From Phenylobacterium sp. (lineage in GTDB: Bacteria > Pseudomonadota > Alphaproteobacteria > Caulobacterales > Caulobacteraceae): a stretch of 34,504 nucleotides of DNA. The stretch covers positions 1-34,504 of the forward strand of contig NZ_JAUYAW010000083.1 of assembly GCF_030693405.1 (NCBI RefSeq), in the 5' to 3' direction. Of the stretch, positions 8,851 through 18,151 are shown one piece after another. Under the pieces are notes generated by a model that searched no databases, had not been told where the DNA came from, and saw only the letters and a program-made list of their open reading frames with translations. Every line of letters begins with the position of its first letter. Within the stretch, counting starts at the first letter, position 1. Made by a program: the position numbers and the translations under genes.

Positions 8851-9258
8851 GTGGATCGGATCGAAAATCTCTGCATCGAAAAAGGGATGCGCATGACCGA
8901 GCAACGCCGGGTGATCGCCCGTGTGCTGTCGGCGGCTGACGATCACCCCGATGTGGAGGAGCTCTATCGCCGGGCCCACCAGGTCGATCCGCACATCTCC
9001 ATCGCCACGGTCTATCGCACGGTGCGCCTGTTCGAGGAGGCTGGCATCATCGCCCGGCACGACTTCCGCGACGGCCGCTCCCGGTACGAGGAGGCCACCG
9101 ACCACCACCATGACCACCTCATCGATATGAAGACCGGCAAGGTGGTGGAGTTCGTCGATCCCGAGATCGAGGCCCTGCAGGAGGCCATCGCCCGCAAGCT
9201 CGGCTACCGGCTGGTGGACCACCGGCTGGAGCTCTACGGCGTGCCGCTGGAGGACTAG
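8851..9258 (+). CDS. fur: Ferric uptake regulator family transcription factor (Fur)
   Basis: 135 residues from a GTG with a GAGGAGG ribosome site six bases upstream. A winged-helix DNA-binding domain (about 1-80) with [23 protein letters not shown] and [19 protein letters not shown] is followed by the DHHHDHLID metal site (84-92) and the dimerisation domain. Only one Cys is present (Cys8), so the structural CxxC zinc site of E. coli Fur is absent, as in many alphaproteobacterial members. Placement beside miaB and the absence of an Irr-type haem motif favour Fur/Mur over Irr. Whether it senses iron or manganese cannot be read here. Confidence 0.9.
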   Translation: MDRIENLCIEKGMRMTEQRRVIARVLSAADDHPDVEELYRRAHQVDPHISIATVYRTVRLFEEAGIIARHDFRDGRSRYEEATDHHHDHLIDMKTGKVVEFVDPEIEALQEAIARKLGYRLVDHRLELYGVPLED

Positions 9259-9285
9259 GCGCGTCGGCCTTGGGGGTCCTGCGAA

Positions 9286-9306
9286 GGTTCGCTCGAGGCG
9301 CGAACC
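9286..9306 (+). other. Hairpin between fur and miaB
   Basis: GGTTCGC at 9286-9292 pairs perfectly with GCGAACC at 9300-9306 across a 7-base loop. The stem lies in the 85-bp gap, with no T-run after it, so it may be an inefficient terminator, an mRNA-stabilising 3' end of fur or a leader structure of miaB. The evidence is the inverted repeat only. Confidence 0.4.
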
Positions 9307-9343
9307 GCTTGAACCCCTCGCCCTGCGACCCCATAAGGCCAGC

Positions 9344-10713
<1,370 letters not shown>

Positions 10714-10717
<4 letters not shown>

Positions 10718-11667
10718 GCCGCGCCCCGGAATTCATCGTCCTGACCGACGCGGCCGCCCGCGCGGTCAGCGGAACCAACAGCCGCCACGCCGCCCTGATC
10801 GAGGACGCCTTCGGGGTCCTGGTGGAGACGCCCGGCGGCGGCGTGCAGCTGAGCGGCGACTCCAAGTCCCGCGGCATGGCCAAGCGCGCCATCCAGTCGC
10901 TGGCCAGCCGCGCCGACCAAGGACTGGAGATCAACGAGGCCGACGTCCGCGTGGCCATCGGCCAAGCCCGCATCGGCTCCGGCGCCGCGCCCGGCGGGCT
11001 GCCGGTCGGCCGCCGCGGCCAGGTGGCGCCCAAGACCCCGGCCCAGGCCCGCTATCTGAAGGCGCTCGCCGATCACCCCCTGGTGTTCGGCCTCGGTCCG
11101 GCCGGCACGGGCAAGACCTTCCTGGCCGTCGCCCATGGGGCGGGCCTGCTGCTGCGCGGCGAGGTGGACCGGCTGATCGTCAGCCGCCCGGCCGTCGAGG
11201 CCGGCGAGCGTCTCGGCTTCCTGCCCGGCGACCTGTCGGAAAAGGTCGATCCCTATATGGCGCCGGTCTGGGAGGCGCTCACCGACATCATGGGCGTCGA
11301 TCAGTTCCGCCGCCGTCGGGAAAAGGGCGAGATCGAGCTGGCCCCCATCGCCTTCATGCGCGGCCGCACCCTGTCCCACGCCTTTGTCATCGTCGATGAG
11401 GCGCAGAACGCCACGCGGCTGCAGATGAAGATGGTGCTGACCCGTCTGGGCGAAGGCGCCCGCATGGCGGTCACCGGCGACCCCAGCCAGGTGGACCTGG
11501 TCAACATCCGTGATTCAGGCCTCGCCCATGCGGTCGCCCTGCTGGACGGGGTCGAAGGGGTGGGTGTCGCCCGCTTCGCCGCCGAGGACGTGGTGCGCCA
11601 TCCCCTGGTCGAGCGGATCGTGCGGGCCTATGAGGCCGACGCCGCCATGAACGGACGCCCCGATTGA
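10714..11667 (+). CDS. phoH: PhoH-like ATPase (YbeZ type)
   Basis: 317 residues from a TTG that overlaps the miaB stop, with CTGGAG seven bases upstream. Walker A is GPAGTGKT at 128-135 and Walker B is VIVDEAQN at 225-232. The [26 protein letters not shown] block is diagnostic of PhoH. The N-terminal ~100 residues are the usual KH-like/RNA-associated extension. The miaB-phoH-ybeY-corC-lnt order is the widely conserved one, and PhoH is thought to act with YbeY in RNA metabolism. The stop overlaps the ybeY TTG in another TTGA. Confidence 0.95.
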
Positions 11668-12149
11668 TCGATATCGAGATTGAGGACGACGCCTGGGCTG
11701 AGGCCCTGCCGGACGCCGTCATCCTGGTTCGAGCCGCGGCGCTCGCCGCCCTGGACGGCGCGGACGCGCGGCCGAAGGATGCAGGCGTCGACTCAGGGCT
11801 GGTGGCCGTGCTGCTCACCGACGACGAGGCCGTCGCCGATCTGAACGCCGAATATCGCCGCAAGACCGGGCCGACCAATGTGCTGTCCTTCCCCGCGGCT
11901 CAGAATCCTGAGGGTTTTCTGGGCGATCTGGCCCTGGCCTACGGGGTTTGCGCGCAGGAAGCTGAGCAGCAGAACAAGTCTCTGGCCGACCATTTGCAGC
12001 ACCTGGTGGCGCACGGGGTCCTGCATCTTGTAGGCTATGACCATATGAACGAGGACGAGGCCGCCGATATGGAGGGCCTGGAACGGCGAATTCTCGCCGG
12101 CCTGGGCGTTCCAGATCCCTATGCGGCCGAACAGGGAGACCATGACTAG
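11664..12149 (+). CDS. ybeY: Endoribonuclease YbeY (rRNA maturation factor)
   Basis: 161 residues from a TTG overlapping the phoH stop; MIDIEIED begins the family similarity, so no later start is needed. The zinc-binding H3xH5xH motif is complete: His117, His121 and His127 in HGVLHLVGYDH. Upstream TDDEAVADLNAEYRRKTGPTNVLSFP is the other family hallmark. YbeY takes part in 16S rRNA 3'-end processing and ribosome quality control. The gene overlaps the next gene by 8 bp. Confidence 0.97.
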   Translation: MIDIEIEDDAWAEALPDAVILVRAAALAALDGADARPKDAGVDSGLVAVLLTDDEAVADLNAEYRRKTGPTNVLSFPAAQNPEGFLGDLALAYGVCAQEAEQQNKSLADHLQHLVAHGVLHLVGYDHMNEDEAADMEGLERRILAGLGVPDPYAAEQGDHD

Positions 12150-13047
12150 TTCGGAAGATCGAAGTCCGCCCGAGCCCGATCCCCCCCGACAGGGGAGCGG
12201 GTTTCGGGCCATTCTGAAACGGTTCGGCCGCCAGGGGAGCGCCCCGCAGCAGAGCGACAGTCCCGCCGAACCGGAAAACCGCATGGTGCGACAGGCCGAG
12301 GCCTTCCAGTCCCTGCGGGTCGACGATGTGATGACGCCGCGCGCCGACATCGTCGCCGTCGAACTCACCACCCCCTTTGGCGAGGTGGTTGATCGCTTCA
12401 TCGACGCCGAACACTCCCGGATGCCGATCTACCGGGAGACCCTGGACGACCCCGTGGGCGTGGTGCACGTCAAGGATGTCTTCCGCCTGCTGTCGGCCAA
12501 TGGCGCCGGTCCCAAGGCCGAGGACGCCTTTCTGCACCGGGTCCGCCGCGACGCCCTCTATGTGCCGGCCTCCATGCGCGCCGCCGACCTGCTGCTGCAG
12601 ATGCAGGCCGCCCGCACCCACATGGCCCTGGTCATCGACGAGTTCGGCGGCACCGACGGTCTGGTGACCCTGGAAGACCTGATCGAAGCCGTGGTCGGCG
12701 ACATCGACGACGAACACGATGTGGCCCAGGCCAAGTCGATCATCGCCCGGCCCGGAGGCGTGTTCGAAGCCGACGCCCGGGCCCCCCTGGAAGAGCTCGA
12801 GGCCGCCGTGGGTCAGGCCCTGGCGCCGCCGGATCTGGAAGAAGAGATCGACACTGTCGGCGGCCTGGTCACCGCCCTGGCGGGCCGCGTGCCGCAGCGG
12901 GGCGAACTGATCGAGCATCCCGCCGGCTTCGAATTGCAGGTGATGGACGCCGACCCCAGGCGCGTAAAGCGGGTGCGTCTGCGTCCGACCCCCGCCACCC
13001 CGGCCGCACCCTCAACCGCCGCACCCGCGACCCCGGACGGCGGCTGA
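12142..13047 (+). CDS. CBS-domain HlyC/CorC family protein
   Basis: 301 residues from ATG 12142, chosen for the AGGGAG site five bases upstream; the frame is open a further 21 bp. There are no membrane helices. A disordered N-terminal ~50 residues is followed by two CBS motifs (about 60-180, VDDVMTPRADIVAV and MALVIDEFGGTDGLVTLEDLIEAVVG) and the CorC_HlyC FAD-binding-like domain to about 280. The end is an Ala/Pro-rich tail. It matches the soluble CorC encoded between ybeY and lnt in many proteobacteria. A link to Mg/Co efflux is historical, and its molecular function is not firmly known. The start overlaps ybeY by 8 bp. Confidence 0.92.
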   Translation: MTSSEDRSPPEPDPPRQGSGFRAILKRFGRQGSAPQQSDSPAEPENRMVRQAEAFQSLRVDDVMTPRADIVAVELTTPFGEVVDRFIDAEHSRMPIYRETLDDPVGVVHVKDVFRLLSANGAGPKAEDAFLHRVRRDALYVPASMRAADLLLQMQAARTHMALVIDEFGGTDGLVTLEDLIEAVVGDIDDEHDVAQAKSIIARPGGVFEADARAPLEELEAAVGQALAPPDLEEEIDTVGGLVTALAGRVPQRGELIEHPAGFELQVMDADPRRVKRVRLRPTPATPAAPSTAAPATPDGG

Positions 13048-13053
13048 GTTCGC

Positions 13054-14670
13054 TTGTCGCGCCTGGCTGAACATTATCTAGGCCTGGAAAGCCATGCGCT
13101 GGGGCGGGCGGTCCTGGCCTTGGGCGCAGGGCTGGCCGCCGCGCTCGCCCATCCGCCGTTCGGGATCCTGCCGGGTCTGCTGGGCTTTGCGCTGCTTCTG
13201 CGCCTGGGCGATCAGGCCGCGCCTGGCCGTCCGCTGGCCTCGGCCTTCTTTCGGGGCTGGCTGGCGGGGCTGGGCTATTTCGCCCTCAGCGTCTGGTGGG
13301 TGACCGAAGCCTTCCTGGTGGACGCCGCCGCCCATGGCTGGATGGCGCCCTTCGCCCTGGTCCTGCTGGCCGGGGGCCTGGCCCTTTTCTGGGGGGCGGG
13401 GCTCTGGCTCTACAGGCTGATCCGGCCCCAGGGTCCGGCGCGAGTGCTGGTCTTCGCCGGCGCCCTGGCTCTGGCGGAGTTCATCCGCGGACACATCTTC
13501 ACCGGCTTTCCCTGGAACCTGCCCGGGGAAGCCTGGCGCGCCGGCGGGGCGCCGTCCCAGGCCGCCGCCCTGGTGGGCGCCTATGGCCTGACCTGGATCA
13601 CCCTGGCCCTGGCCGCCAGTCCGGCCGCCCTGCCGGGCCTGCCGCGGCGCCAGGCCATGGCCGTGGGCGGCCTCGCCGTCGCCGTGCTGGCGGGCCTCTA
13701 TGGGGGCGGCGCCTGGCGCCTGGCCACCGCGCCGACCCCGAGGAAGGCCGCGCCGATGGTCCGGATCGTCCAGGCCGATGTGGATCAGAAGGAAAAGTGG
13801 CGGCCAGAAAATCTCGACCTCATCTTCGAGGACTATATCCGCCTGAGCCGCCAGCCCGCCCCGCGCCGGCCCGACGTGGTCATCTGGCCCGAGGGCGCCC
13901 TGCCCGCCGTCATCGACGACCTGCTTGCGCCGGGTCAGCCCTATCCCATCGCCCTGGCCGAGGCCTTCGCGCCTGGACAGGTGCTCATGCTGGGCGCCAA
14001 CCGGGTGGGCTTGGGCGAGGATGGGGCGCTGGACTACTTCAACACCCTGGTGGCCTTCCGGCGGCTGGAAACCCCGGGGCTTGAGGTGGCGGGGATCTAT
14101 GACAAGCACCGGCTTGTGCCTTTTGGCGAGTATCTGCCCCTGGGCGAGATCATGACCGGCCTTGGCCTGCGCAGCCTGGTGAACATGCCTGCAGACTTCA
14201 CCGCCGGACCCCCGCCCCAGCCGCTCGCCTTGCCTGGCCTGCCGCCGGTGCAGCCGCTGATCTGCTACGAGGCCCTCTTCCCGCGATTCACTGGCCAAGG
14301 GGCGGCCCGCGGCGGGATTCGCGCCGAATGGATCCTCAATATCTCCAACGACGCCTGGTTCGGGGCGACCAGCGGCCCCTGGCAGCATCTGAACCTCGCA
14401 AGCTACCGCGCCATCGAGGAGGGCCTGCCCATGGTGCGCTCCACCCCGACCGGCGTGTCGGGGGTGATCGACGCCCGTGGTCGCCTGCAGGCCGGCGCCT
14501 GGATGAGCCAGGGTCGGCGCGGCGTGATCGACGCCCCCCTGCCCCCGCCGGACGGCCCGACCCTGTTCTCCCGCCTGGGAAATCTGCCTTTCGCCATCAT
14601 GCTGCTCGTTTCAGCGGCGACAGCTGGAGCTTTCTGGCTCCGCCAGCGCCGATATCGGCCTGAGGCATAA
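13054..14670 (+). CDS. lnt: Apolipoprotein N-acyltransferase
   Basis: 538 residues from a TTG six bases after the upstream stop. The N-terminal half holds about seven hydrophobic helices (to ~220), including GFPWNLPGEAW. The periplasmic nitrilase domain has the catalytic Glu280 (IWPEGALP), Lys351 (YDKHRLVPFGEYLP) and Cys404 (ICYEALFP), and a last membrane helix lies at the C-terminus (about 512-530). Lnt adds the third acyl chain to the N-terminal Cys of lipoproteins in the inner membrane, which would include the peptide-binding lipoprotein encoded at the start of this window. Confidence 0.97.
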   Translation: MSRLAEHYLGLESHALGRAVLALGAGLAAALAHPPFGILPGLLGFALLLRLGDQAAPGRPLASAFFRGWLAGLGYFALSVWWVTEAFLVDAAAHGWMAPFALVLLAGGLALFWGAGLWLYRLIRPQGPARVLVFAGALALAEFIRGHIFTGFPWNLPGEAWRAGGAPSQAAALVGAYGLTWITLALAASPAALPGLPRRQAMAVGGLAVAVLAGLYGGGAWRLATAPTPRKAAPMVRIVQADVDQKEKWRPENLDLIFEDYIRLSRQPAPRRPDVVIWPEGALPAVIDDLLAPGQPYPIALAEAFAPGQVLMLGANRVGLGEDGALDYFNTLVAFRRLETPGLEVAGIYDKHRLVPFGEYLPLGEIMTGLGLRSLVNMPADFTAGPPPQPLALPGLPPVQPLICYEALFPRFTGQGAARGGIRAEWILNISNDAWFGATSGPWQHLNLASYRAIEEGLPMVRSTPTGVSGVIDARGRLQAGAWMSQGRRGVIDAPLPPPDGPTLFSRLGNLPFAIMLLVSAATAGAFWLRQRRYRPEA

Positions 14671-14713
14671 GGCTGGTTTTGCGAGTGATGCGCAGTTCGG
14701 TTAAGGAATGGCC

Positions 14714-15160
14714 ATGACAAAGGACCTCGAACTGGATCGCGCCCCCAATCCGGTCGACCGCCATGTGGGACTGCGCATCCGCCTGCGACGCAAGGAGTTG
14801 GGGGTCAGCCAGGAACGCCTGGCCGAATCCATCGGCCTGACCTTCCAGCAGGTGCAGAAGTATGAGCGGGCGGCCAACCGCGTCAGCGCCTCCAAGCTCT
14901 GGGAGATGGCCCGGGCGCTCAAGACCTCCGTGGCCTATTTCTACGAAGGCCTGGGCGACCCCGCCGCAGCCGGCGTCGATGGCGATGGCCGTGACACCGT
15001 GCATGACTTCCTGCTGACGCCGGAAGGGATGGAGCTGGCCACCCTGTTTCCCCGGGTCCGTCGGGCGAGGGTGCGGCGGCGGCTCCTGGACCTGGTCCGC
15101 ACCATGGCCGAGGAGTCCGAACTCGAGGACGCCGAGCTGGACGCCCTGGAAGAAGTCTGA
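14714..15160 (+). CDS. Xre-family helix-turn-helix transcriptional regulator
   Basis: 148 residues from ATG 14714, preferred over ATG 14708 because AAGGA (14703-14707) leaves no spacing to the earlier codon but six bases to this one. An HTH_3 domain covers about 14-75: VGLRIRLRRKELGVSQERLAESIGLTFQQVQKYERAANRVSASKLWEMARAL. A ~65-residue basic then acidic C-terminal tail (RRARVRRRLLDLV..EESELEDAELDALEEV) may mediate dimerisation. Its position just before metK suggests, but does not show, a link to methionine or methylation control. The protein targets are unknown. Confidence 0.9.
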   Translation: MTKDLELDRAPNPVDRHVGLRIRLRRKELGVSQERLAESIGLTFQQVQKYERAANRVSASKLWEMARALKTSVAYFYEGLGDPAAAGVDGDGRDTVHDFLLTPEGMELATLFPRVRRARVRRRLLDLVRTMAEESELEDAELDALEEV

Positions 15161-15169
15161 CCGCGCCGC

Positions 15170-15197
15170 TTGCGGGATATAAGGATTTCTTTATAGG
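15170..15197 (+). promoter_or_regulatory. metK promoter with embedded SahR-like operator
   Basis: A 20-bp imperfect palindrome, ATATAAGGATTTCTTTATAG (15177-15196), differs at three positions from ATATAAAGATATCTTTATAT, the operator form I recall for the ArsR-family S-adenosylhomocysteine sensor SahR of Proteobacteria. It sits between a possible -35 (TTGCGG, 15170-15175) and -10 (TATAGG, 15192-15197), the placement expected for a repressor. The regulator gene is not in the window. The palindrome is seen; the regulator name is from memory of the family. Confidence 0.6.
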
Positions 15198-15260
15198 GTT
15201 TGCCGCAAGTTGCCGGCCCGCCGCGCGCGCGGCCGCCGTCGCCTGACCGGAGCCCTGATT

Positions 15261-16481
15261 TTGAGCCGTTCCTCCTACATCTTCACCAGCGAAAGCGTCT
15301 CTGAAGGCCATCCCGACAAGGTCGCCGATCGGATTTCCGACACGGTGGTCGACGCCTTCATCGCCGCCGAGCCCCAGGCCCGCGTCGCCTGCGAGACCCT
15401 GGTGACCACCAACCGCATCGTGCTCGCCGGCGAAGTCCGCGCCGGGCGCCCCGGCGCGTCCAAGGCCGAAAACAAGGCCATGACCAAGGAGATCGTCAAA
15501 AGCCTGGAGCCCAAGGTCCGGCAGGCGGTCAAGGACATCGGCTACGAACAGAAGGGCTTCCACTGGGAGAAGGCCAAGTTCGCCTGCTATCTGCATCCCC
15601 AGTCCGAACACATCGCCCAGGGCGTCGACGCCAGCGACAAGAAGGACGAGGGCGCGGGCGACCAGGGCATCATGTTCGGCTATGCCTGCGACGAGACGCC
15701 CGAGCTGATGCCGGCGGCCCTGCAGTACTCGCACAACATCCTGCGTCGCCTGGCCGAGGTCCGCCATTCAGGCGAGTGCCCGGTGCTGGAGCCCGACGCC
15801 AAGAGCCAGGTGACCCTGCGCTACGAGGACGGCAAGCCCGTCGAAGTGCTGAAGATCGTCGTCTCCACCCAGCACAAGAAGAAGATCGGCTCGCACAGCG
15901 CCACGCCCAAGCGGGTGCAGGAGCTGATCAAGCCCTATGTGGAAGGCGTGATCCCGGACGGCCTGATCACCCGCAAGACCCAGTGGCTGGTCAACCCCAC
16001 CGGCAAGTTCGAGATCGGCGGCCCCGATGGCGACGCCGGCCTCACCGGCCGCAAGATCATCGTCGACACCTATGGCGGCGCAGCCCCGCACGGCGGCGGC
16101 GCCTTCTCGGGTAAGGATCCCACCAAGGTGGATCGTTCGGCGGCCTATGCCTGCCGCTACCTGGCCAAGAATGTGGTCGCCGCGGGCCTGGCCCGCCGCT
16201 GCACCATCCAGATCAGCTACGCCATCGGCGTGGCTCAGCCCCTGTCCTTCTATGTGGACCTGCACGGGGAGTCTTCGGTGGACCCGGCCAAGCTGGAAGC
16301 GGTCCTGCCCCAGCTGATCGGCGGCGCCACGCCGCGGGCGATCCGCGAGCACCTGGGCCTCAACCGGCCGATCTACGCCCGCACCGCGGCCTATGGCCAT
16401 TTCGGCCGCGCGCCCGACGCCGACGGCGGCTTCTCCTGGGAGAAGACCGACCTGATCGACCAGCTGAAGAGCCTGGCCTAA
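15261..16481 (+). CDS. metK: S-adenosylmethionine synthetase
   Basis: 406 residues from TTG 15261, chosen because GGAG lies eight bases upstream and the family-typical start [17 protein letters not shown] follows at once; the longer open frame upstream (to 15210) is a GC-rich leader. It contains the signature blocks GHPDK (16-20), [12 protein letters not shown] (131-142) and [16 protein letters not shown] with the active-site loop. It makes SAM from ATP and methionine, and MiaB and TrmB in this window are SAM users. A strong hairpin ends the gene. Confidence 0.97.
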   Translation: MSRSSYIFTSESVSEGHPDKVADRISDTVVDAFIAAEPQARVACETLVTTNRIVLAGEVRAGRPGASKAENKAMTKEIVKSLEPKVRQAVKDIGYEQKGFHWEKAKFACYLHPQSEHIAQGVDASDKKDEGAGDQGIMFGYACDETPELMPAALQYSHNILRRLAEVRHSGECPVLEPDAKSQVTLRYEDGKPVEVLKIVVSTQHKKKIGSHSATPKRVQELIKPYVEGVIPDGLITRKTQWLVNPTGKFEIGGPDGDAGLTGRKIIVDTYGGAAPHGGGAFSGKDPTKVDRSAAYACRYLAKNVVAAGLARRCTIQISYAIGVAQPLSFYVDLHGESSVDPAKLEAVLPQLIGGATPRAIREHLGLNRPIYARTAAYGHFGRAPDADGGFSWEKTDLIDQLKSLA

Positions 16482-16489
16482 AGCCCTCG

Positions 16490-16531
16490 AGCCCGGCGCG
16501 CCGCCCCGCGACAGGGGTCGCGCGCCGGGCT
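16490..16531 (+). terminator. Strong GC hairpin after metK (likely terminator)
   Basis: AGCCCGGCGCGC (16490-16501) pairs perfectly with GCGCGCCGGGCT (16520-16531), a 12-bp stem starting nine bases after the metK stop. The 18-base loop holds a small CCCC/GGGG stem of its own. No T-run follows, so the terminator may be inefficient or Rho-assisted. It ends 14 bp before the trmB start, so trmB probably has a separate or read-through transcript. Confidence 0.65.
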
Positions 16532-16545
16532 ATGGCTTTGCTCTC

Positions 16546-17223
16546 ATGACGTCAGATCCCCACCCCCCGATGCGCTCCTTCGGGCGTATCAAGTCGCGCC
16601 CGATCAAGCCCCGCCAGGCCGCCCTGATGGACAGCCTGCTGCCGGAGGTGCGCTGCCCGACCGAGCCCTTCGATCCTCGGGCGCTGAAGCCGGAGGCCGA
16701 TGAGGTCTGGCTGGAGATCGGCTTCGGCGGCGGCGAGCACATGGCCGCCCAGGCCGCGCGGGCGCGGGACACCCTGATCCTCGGGGCAGAGCCTTTCCAG
16801 AACGGCGTAGCCTCGGCCCTGCGGCATATGGACGAGCAGGGCCTGTCCAATGTGCGCCTGCATGATGGCGATGTCCGCGACCTGATGGCCCGCCTGCCCG
16901 CGGCCTGCCTGGACCGGGTCTTCATCCTGTTTCCCGATCCCTGGCCCAAGGCCCGGCACAACAAGCGCCGCCTGGTTCAGGCCGAGCTGATCGAAGACCT
17001 GGCCCGGCTGCTGAAGCCCGGGGCGACCTTACGCTTCGCCACCGACTGGGCCGACTATGCCGACTGGACCCTGGAGCGCTTCCTGGCCAGCCCGCGCTTC
17101 GACTGGCCCGCCGCCCGGGCCGATGACTGGCGGACGCCGCCGGCCGACCACATCACCACCCGCTATGAGGAAAAGCGCCTGGGCGACTGCGCCCCGGTCT
17201 TTCTGGACTTCGTCCGGACCTGA
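16546..17223 (+). CDS. trmB: tRNA (guanine-N7-)-methyltransferase TrmB
   Basis: 225 residues from ATG 16546. The SAM-binding motif EIGFGGGEHM is at 57-66, and the diagnostic FPDPWPKARHNKRRL begins at residue 129. LRFATDWADYADW and TRYEEKRL, the C-terminal substrate-recognition signature, complete the family pattern. It forms m7G46 in the variable loop of tRNAs. It converges on ppa; the ppa terminator lies in the 77-bp gap. Confidence 0.97.
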   Translation: MTSDPHPPMRSFGRIKSRPIKPRQAALMDSLLPEVRCPTEPFDPRALKPEADEVWLEIGFGGGEHMAAQAARARDTLILGAEPFQNGVASALRHMDEQGLSNVRLHDGDVRDLMARLPAACLDRVFILFPDPWPKARHNKRRLVQAELIEDLARLLKPGATLRFATDWADYADWTLERFLASPRFDWPAARADDWRTPPADHITTRYEEKRLGDCAPVFLDFVRT

Positions 17224-17247
17224 ATTCCAAGTCTTGGGCGCACCCAC

Positions 17248-17277
17248 GAAAAAGGGCGGCCAGCACGCTGACCGCCC
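17248..17277 (-). terminator. Intrinsic terminator of ppa
   Basis: On the minus strand GGGCGG and CCGCCC (17254-17259 with 17272-17277) form a 6-bp stem around a 12-base partly paired loop, followed directly by five T residues (A-run at 17249-17253 on the plus strand). It lies 24 bp after the ppa stop and in the convergent gap with trmB. Confidence 0.75.
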
Positions 17278-17300
17278 GATATTCGCCTGGAGCTCGCCGC

Positions 17301-17837
17301 CTACTTCTTGGCGTTCTGCGCCCGCTCGATGCCGGCGCGGATCAGGGCCGCGGTCTCGTCGGGATCGGCCCAGCGGACGATGTCGACGCTCTTGCCCTTC
17401 TCCAGGTCCTTATAGTGTTTGAAGAAGTGGGCGATCTGCTCGGTCAGGATGGTCGGCAGGCCGCGCCAGGATTCGACGCCCGTATAGAAGGGGTGCAGCT
17501 GGTCCACCGGCACGGCCAGGACCTTTTCATCGGCGCCGGCCTCGTCGACCATCATCAGGGTGCCCACGGGGCGGCAGCGGATGATCGCACCCGGCACCAC
17601 AGGCGTGGGCCCCACCACCATCACGTCCATCGGATCGCCGTCTTCGGACAGGGTGTGGGGAATGAAGCCGTAATTGCCCGGATAGAACATGGCGGTGTGT
17701 AGGAACCGGTCGACCATGAGCGCGCCCGACTCCTTGTCGAGCTCGTACTTCACCGGCTCGCCGCCCTGCGGGATCTCGATGATGGCGTTCACGTCGTAGG
17801 GCGGGTTCACGCCGATGGCGATCTTGGAAAGGTCCAT
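17301..17837 (-). CDS. ppa: Inorganic pyrophosphatase (family I)
   Basis: 178 residues from ATG at 17835-17837; family similarity begins with MDLSKIAIGVNPPYDV, so the longer open frame further upstream is leader. The metal-binding signature DGDPMD has Asp66, Asp68 and Asp71, preceded by FYPGNYGFIPHT. The enzyme hydrolyses pyrophosphate, pulling forward reactions such as tRNA charging and SAM synthesis. It is a single-gene transcript, divergent from rimP across a 311-bp gap. Confidence 0.97.
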   Translation of the reverse strand: MDLSKIAIGVNPPYDVNAIIEIPQGGEPVKYELDKESGALMVDRFLHTAMFYPGNYGFIPHTLSEDGDPMDVMVVGPTPVVPGAIIRCRPVGTLMMVDEAGADEKVLAVPVDQLHPFYTGVESWRGLPTILTEQIAHFFKHYKDLEKGKSVDIVRWADPDETAALIRAGIERAQNAKK

Positions 17838-18029
17838 GTTCGAAATGACTCTTATGATCTGTCTCGGGGAGGAGAGCCTGCTCCATAGGGCCAAAACCCC
17901 GCGGGGGAAACGGGTTTGGCGCCCGGGCCGCACGGCGTTCTGTCGATCCTCGCGGTCCAGGCGCCAGGCTGGGTGGGACAGGCGATCCGCCGACGGCGCA
18001 TTCCCCAGCCGCCCCGCGACACAGGGAGG

Positions 18030-18058
18030 ATGACAAGCCGCTCCCATAAGCCTATATT
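18030..18058 (+). promoter_or_regulatory. Promoter of the rimP-nusA-infB operon
   Basis: ATGACA (18030-18035), 17 bases, then TATATT (18053-18058) differ by one base each from the TTGACA and TATAAT boxes. Transcription would start near 18065, leaving a leader of about 85 bases that contains the attenuator-like hairpins and a terminator before rimP. It is the most AT-rich stretch of the gap. Confidence 0.6.
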
Positions 18059-18097
18059 TGCCGCAACATCGTCCGATAGCGCTGGATAGCGCTTTCG

Positions 18098-18130
18098 AGC
18101 GGCGGGCTCCGGCCCAGCCGCTTTTTTCTT
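18098..18130 (+). terminator. Intrinsic terminator in the rimP leader (putative attenuator)
   Basis: AGCGGC-GGGC (18098-18107), loop TCCG (18108-18111), GCCC (18112-18115), one bulged A, then GCCGCT (18117-18122): a 10-bp stem followed by six T residues (18122-18127). It works only in the plus direction and no plus-strand gene ends upstream, because ppa is divergent. It therefore must act on the rimP transcript itself. Alternative hairpins upstream overlap its 5' arm. Confidence 0.8.
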
Positions 18131-18151
18131 TGCCTGAGGACGGCTGGAGTG

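Larger units (their letters stand above)
17838..18151. other. Divergent regulatory gap between ppa and rimP
   Basis: This 314-bp region should hold the ppa promoter on the minus strand (I cannot point to clear boxes) and, on the plus strand, the rimP promoter and structured leader described separately. I see no tRNA; in enterobacteria an initiator tRNA gene often lies here, but no tRNA fold is visible. Short open frames extending from ppa over this gap show no family-like residues. Confidence 0.65.

Noticed and set aside
15157..15260. SAM riboswitch (SAM-II or SAM/SAH type) before metK
   Set aside because: The leader after the predicted transcription start is short and GC-rich and lacks the conserved pseudoknot sequences I know for these classes. 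The protein operator explains the region better.
17838..18148. Initiator tRNA gene upstream of rimP as in enterobacteria
   Set aside because: No cloverleaf elements are visible in the gap.
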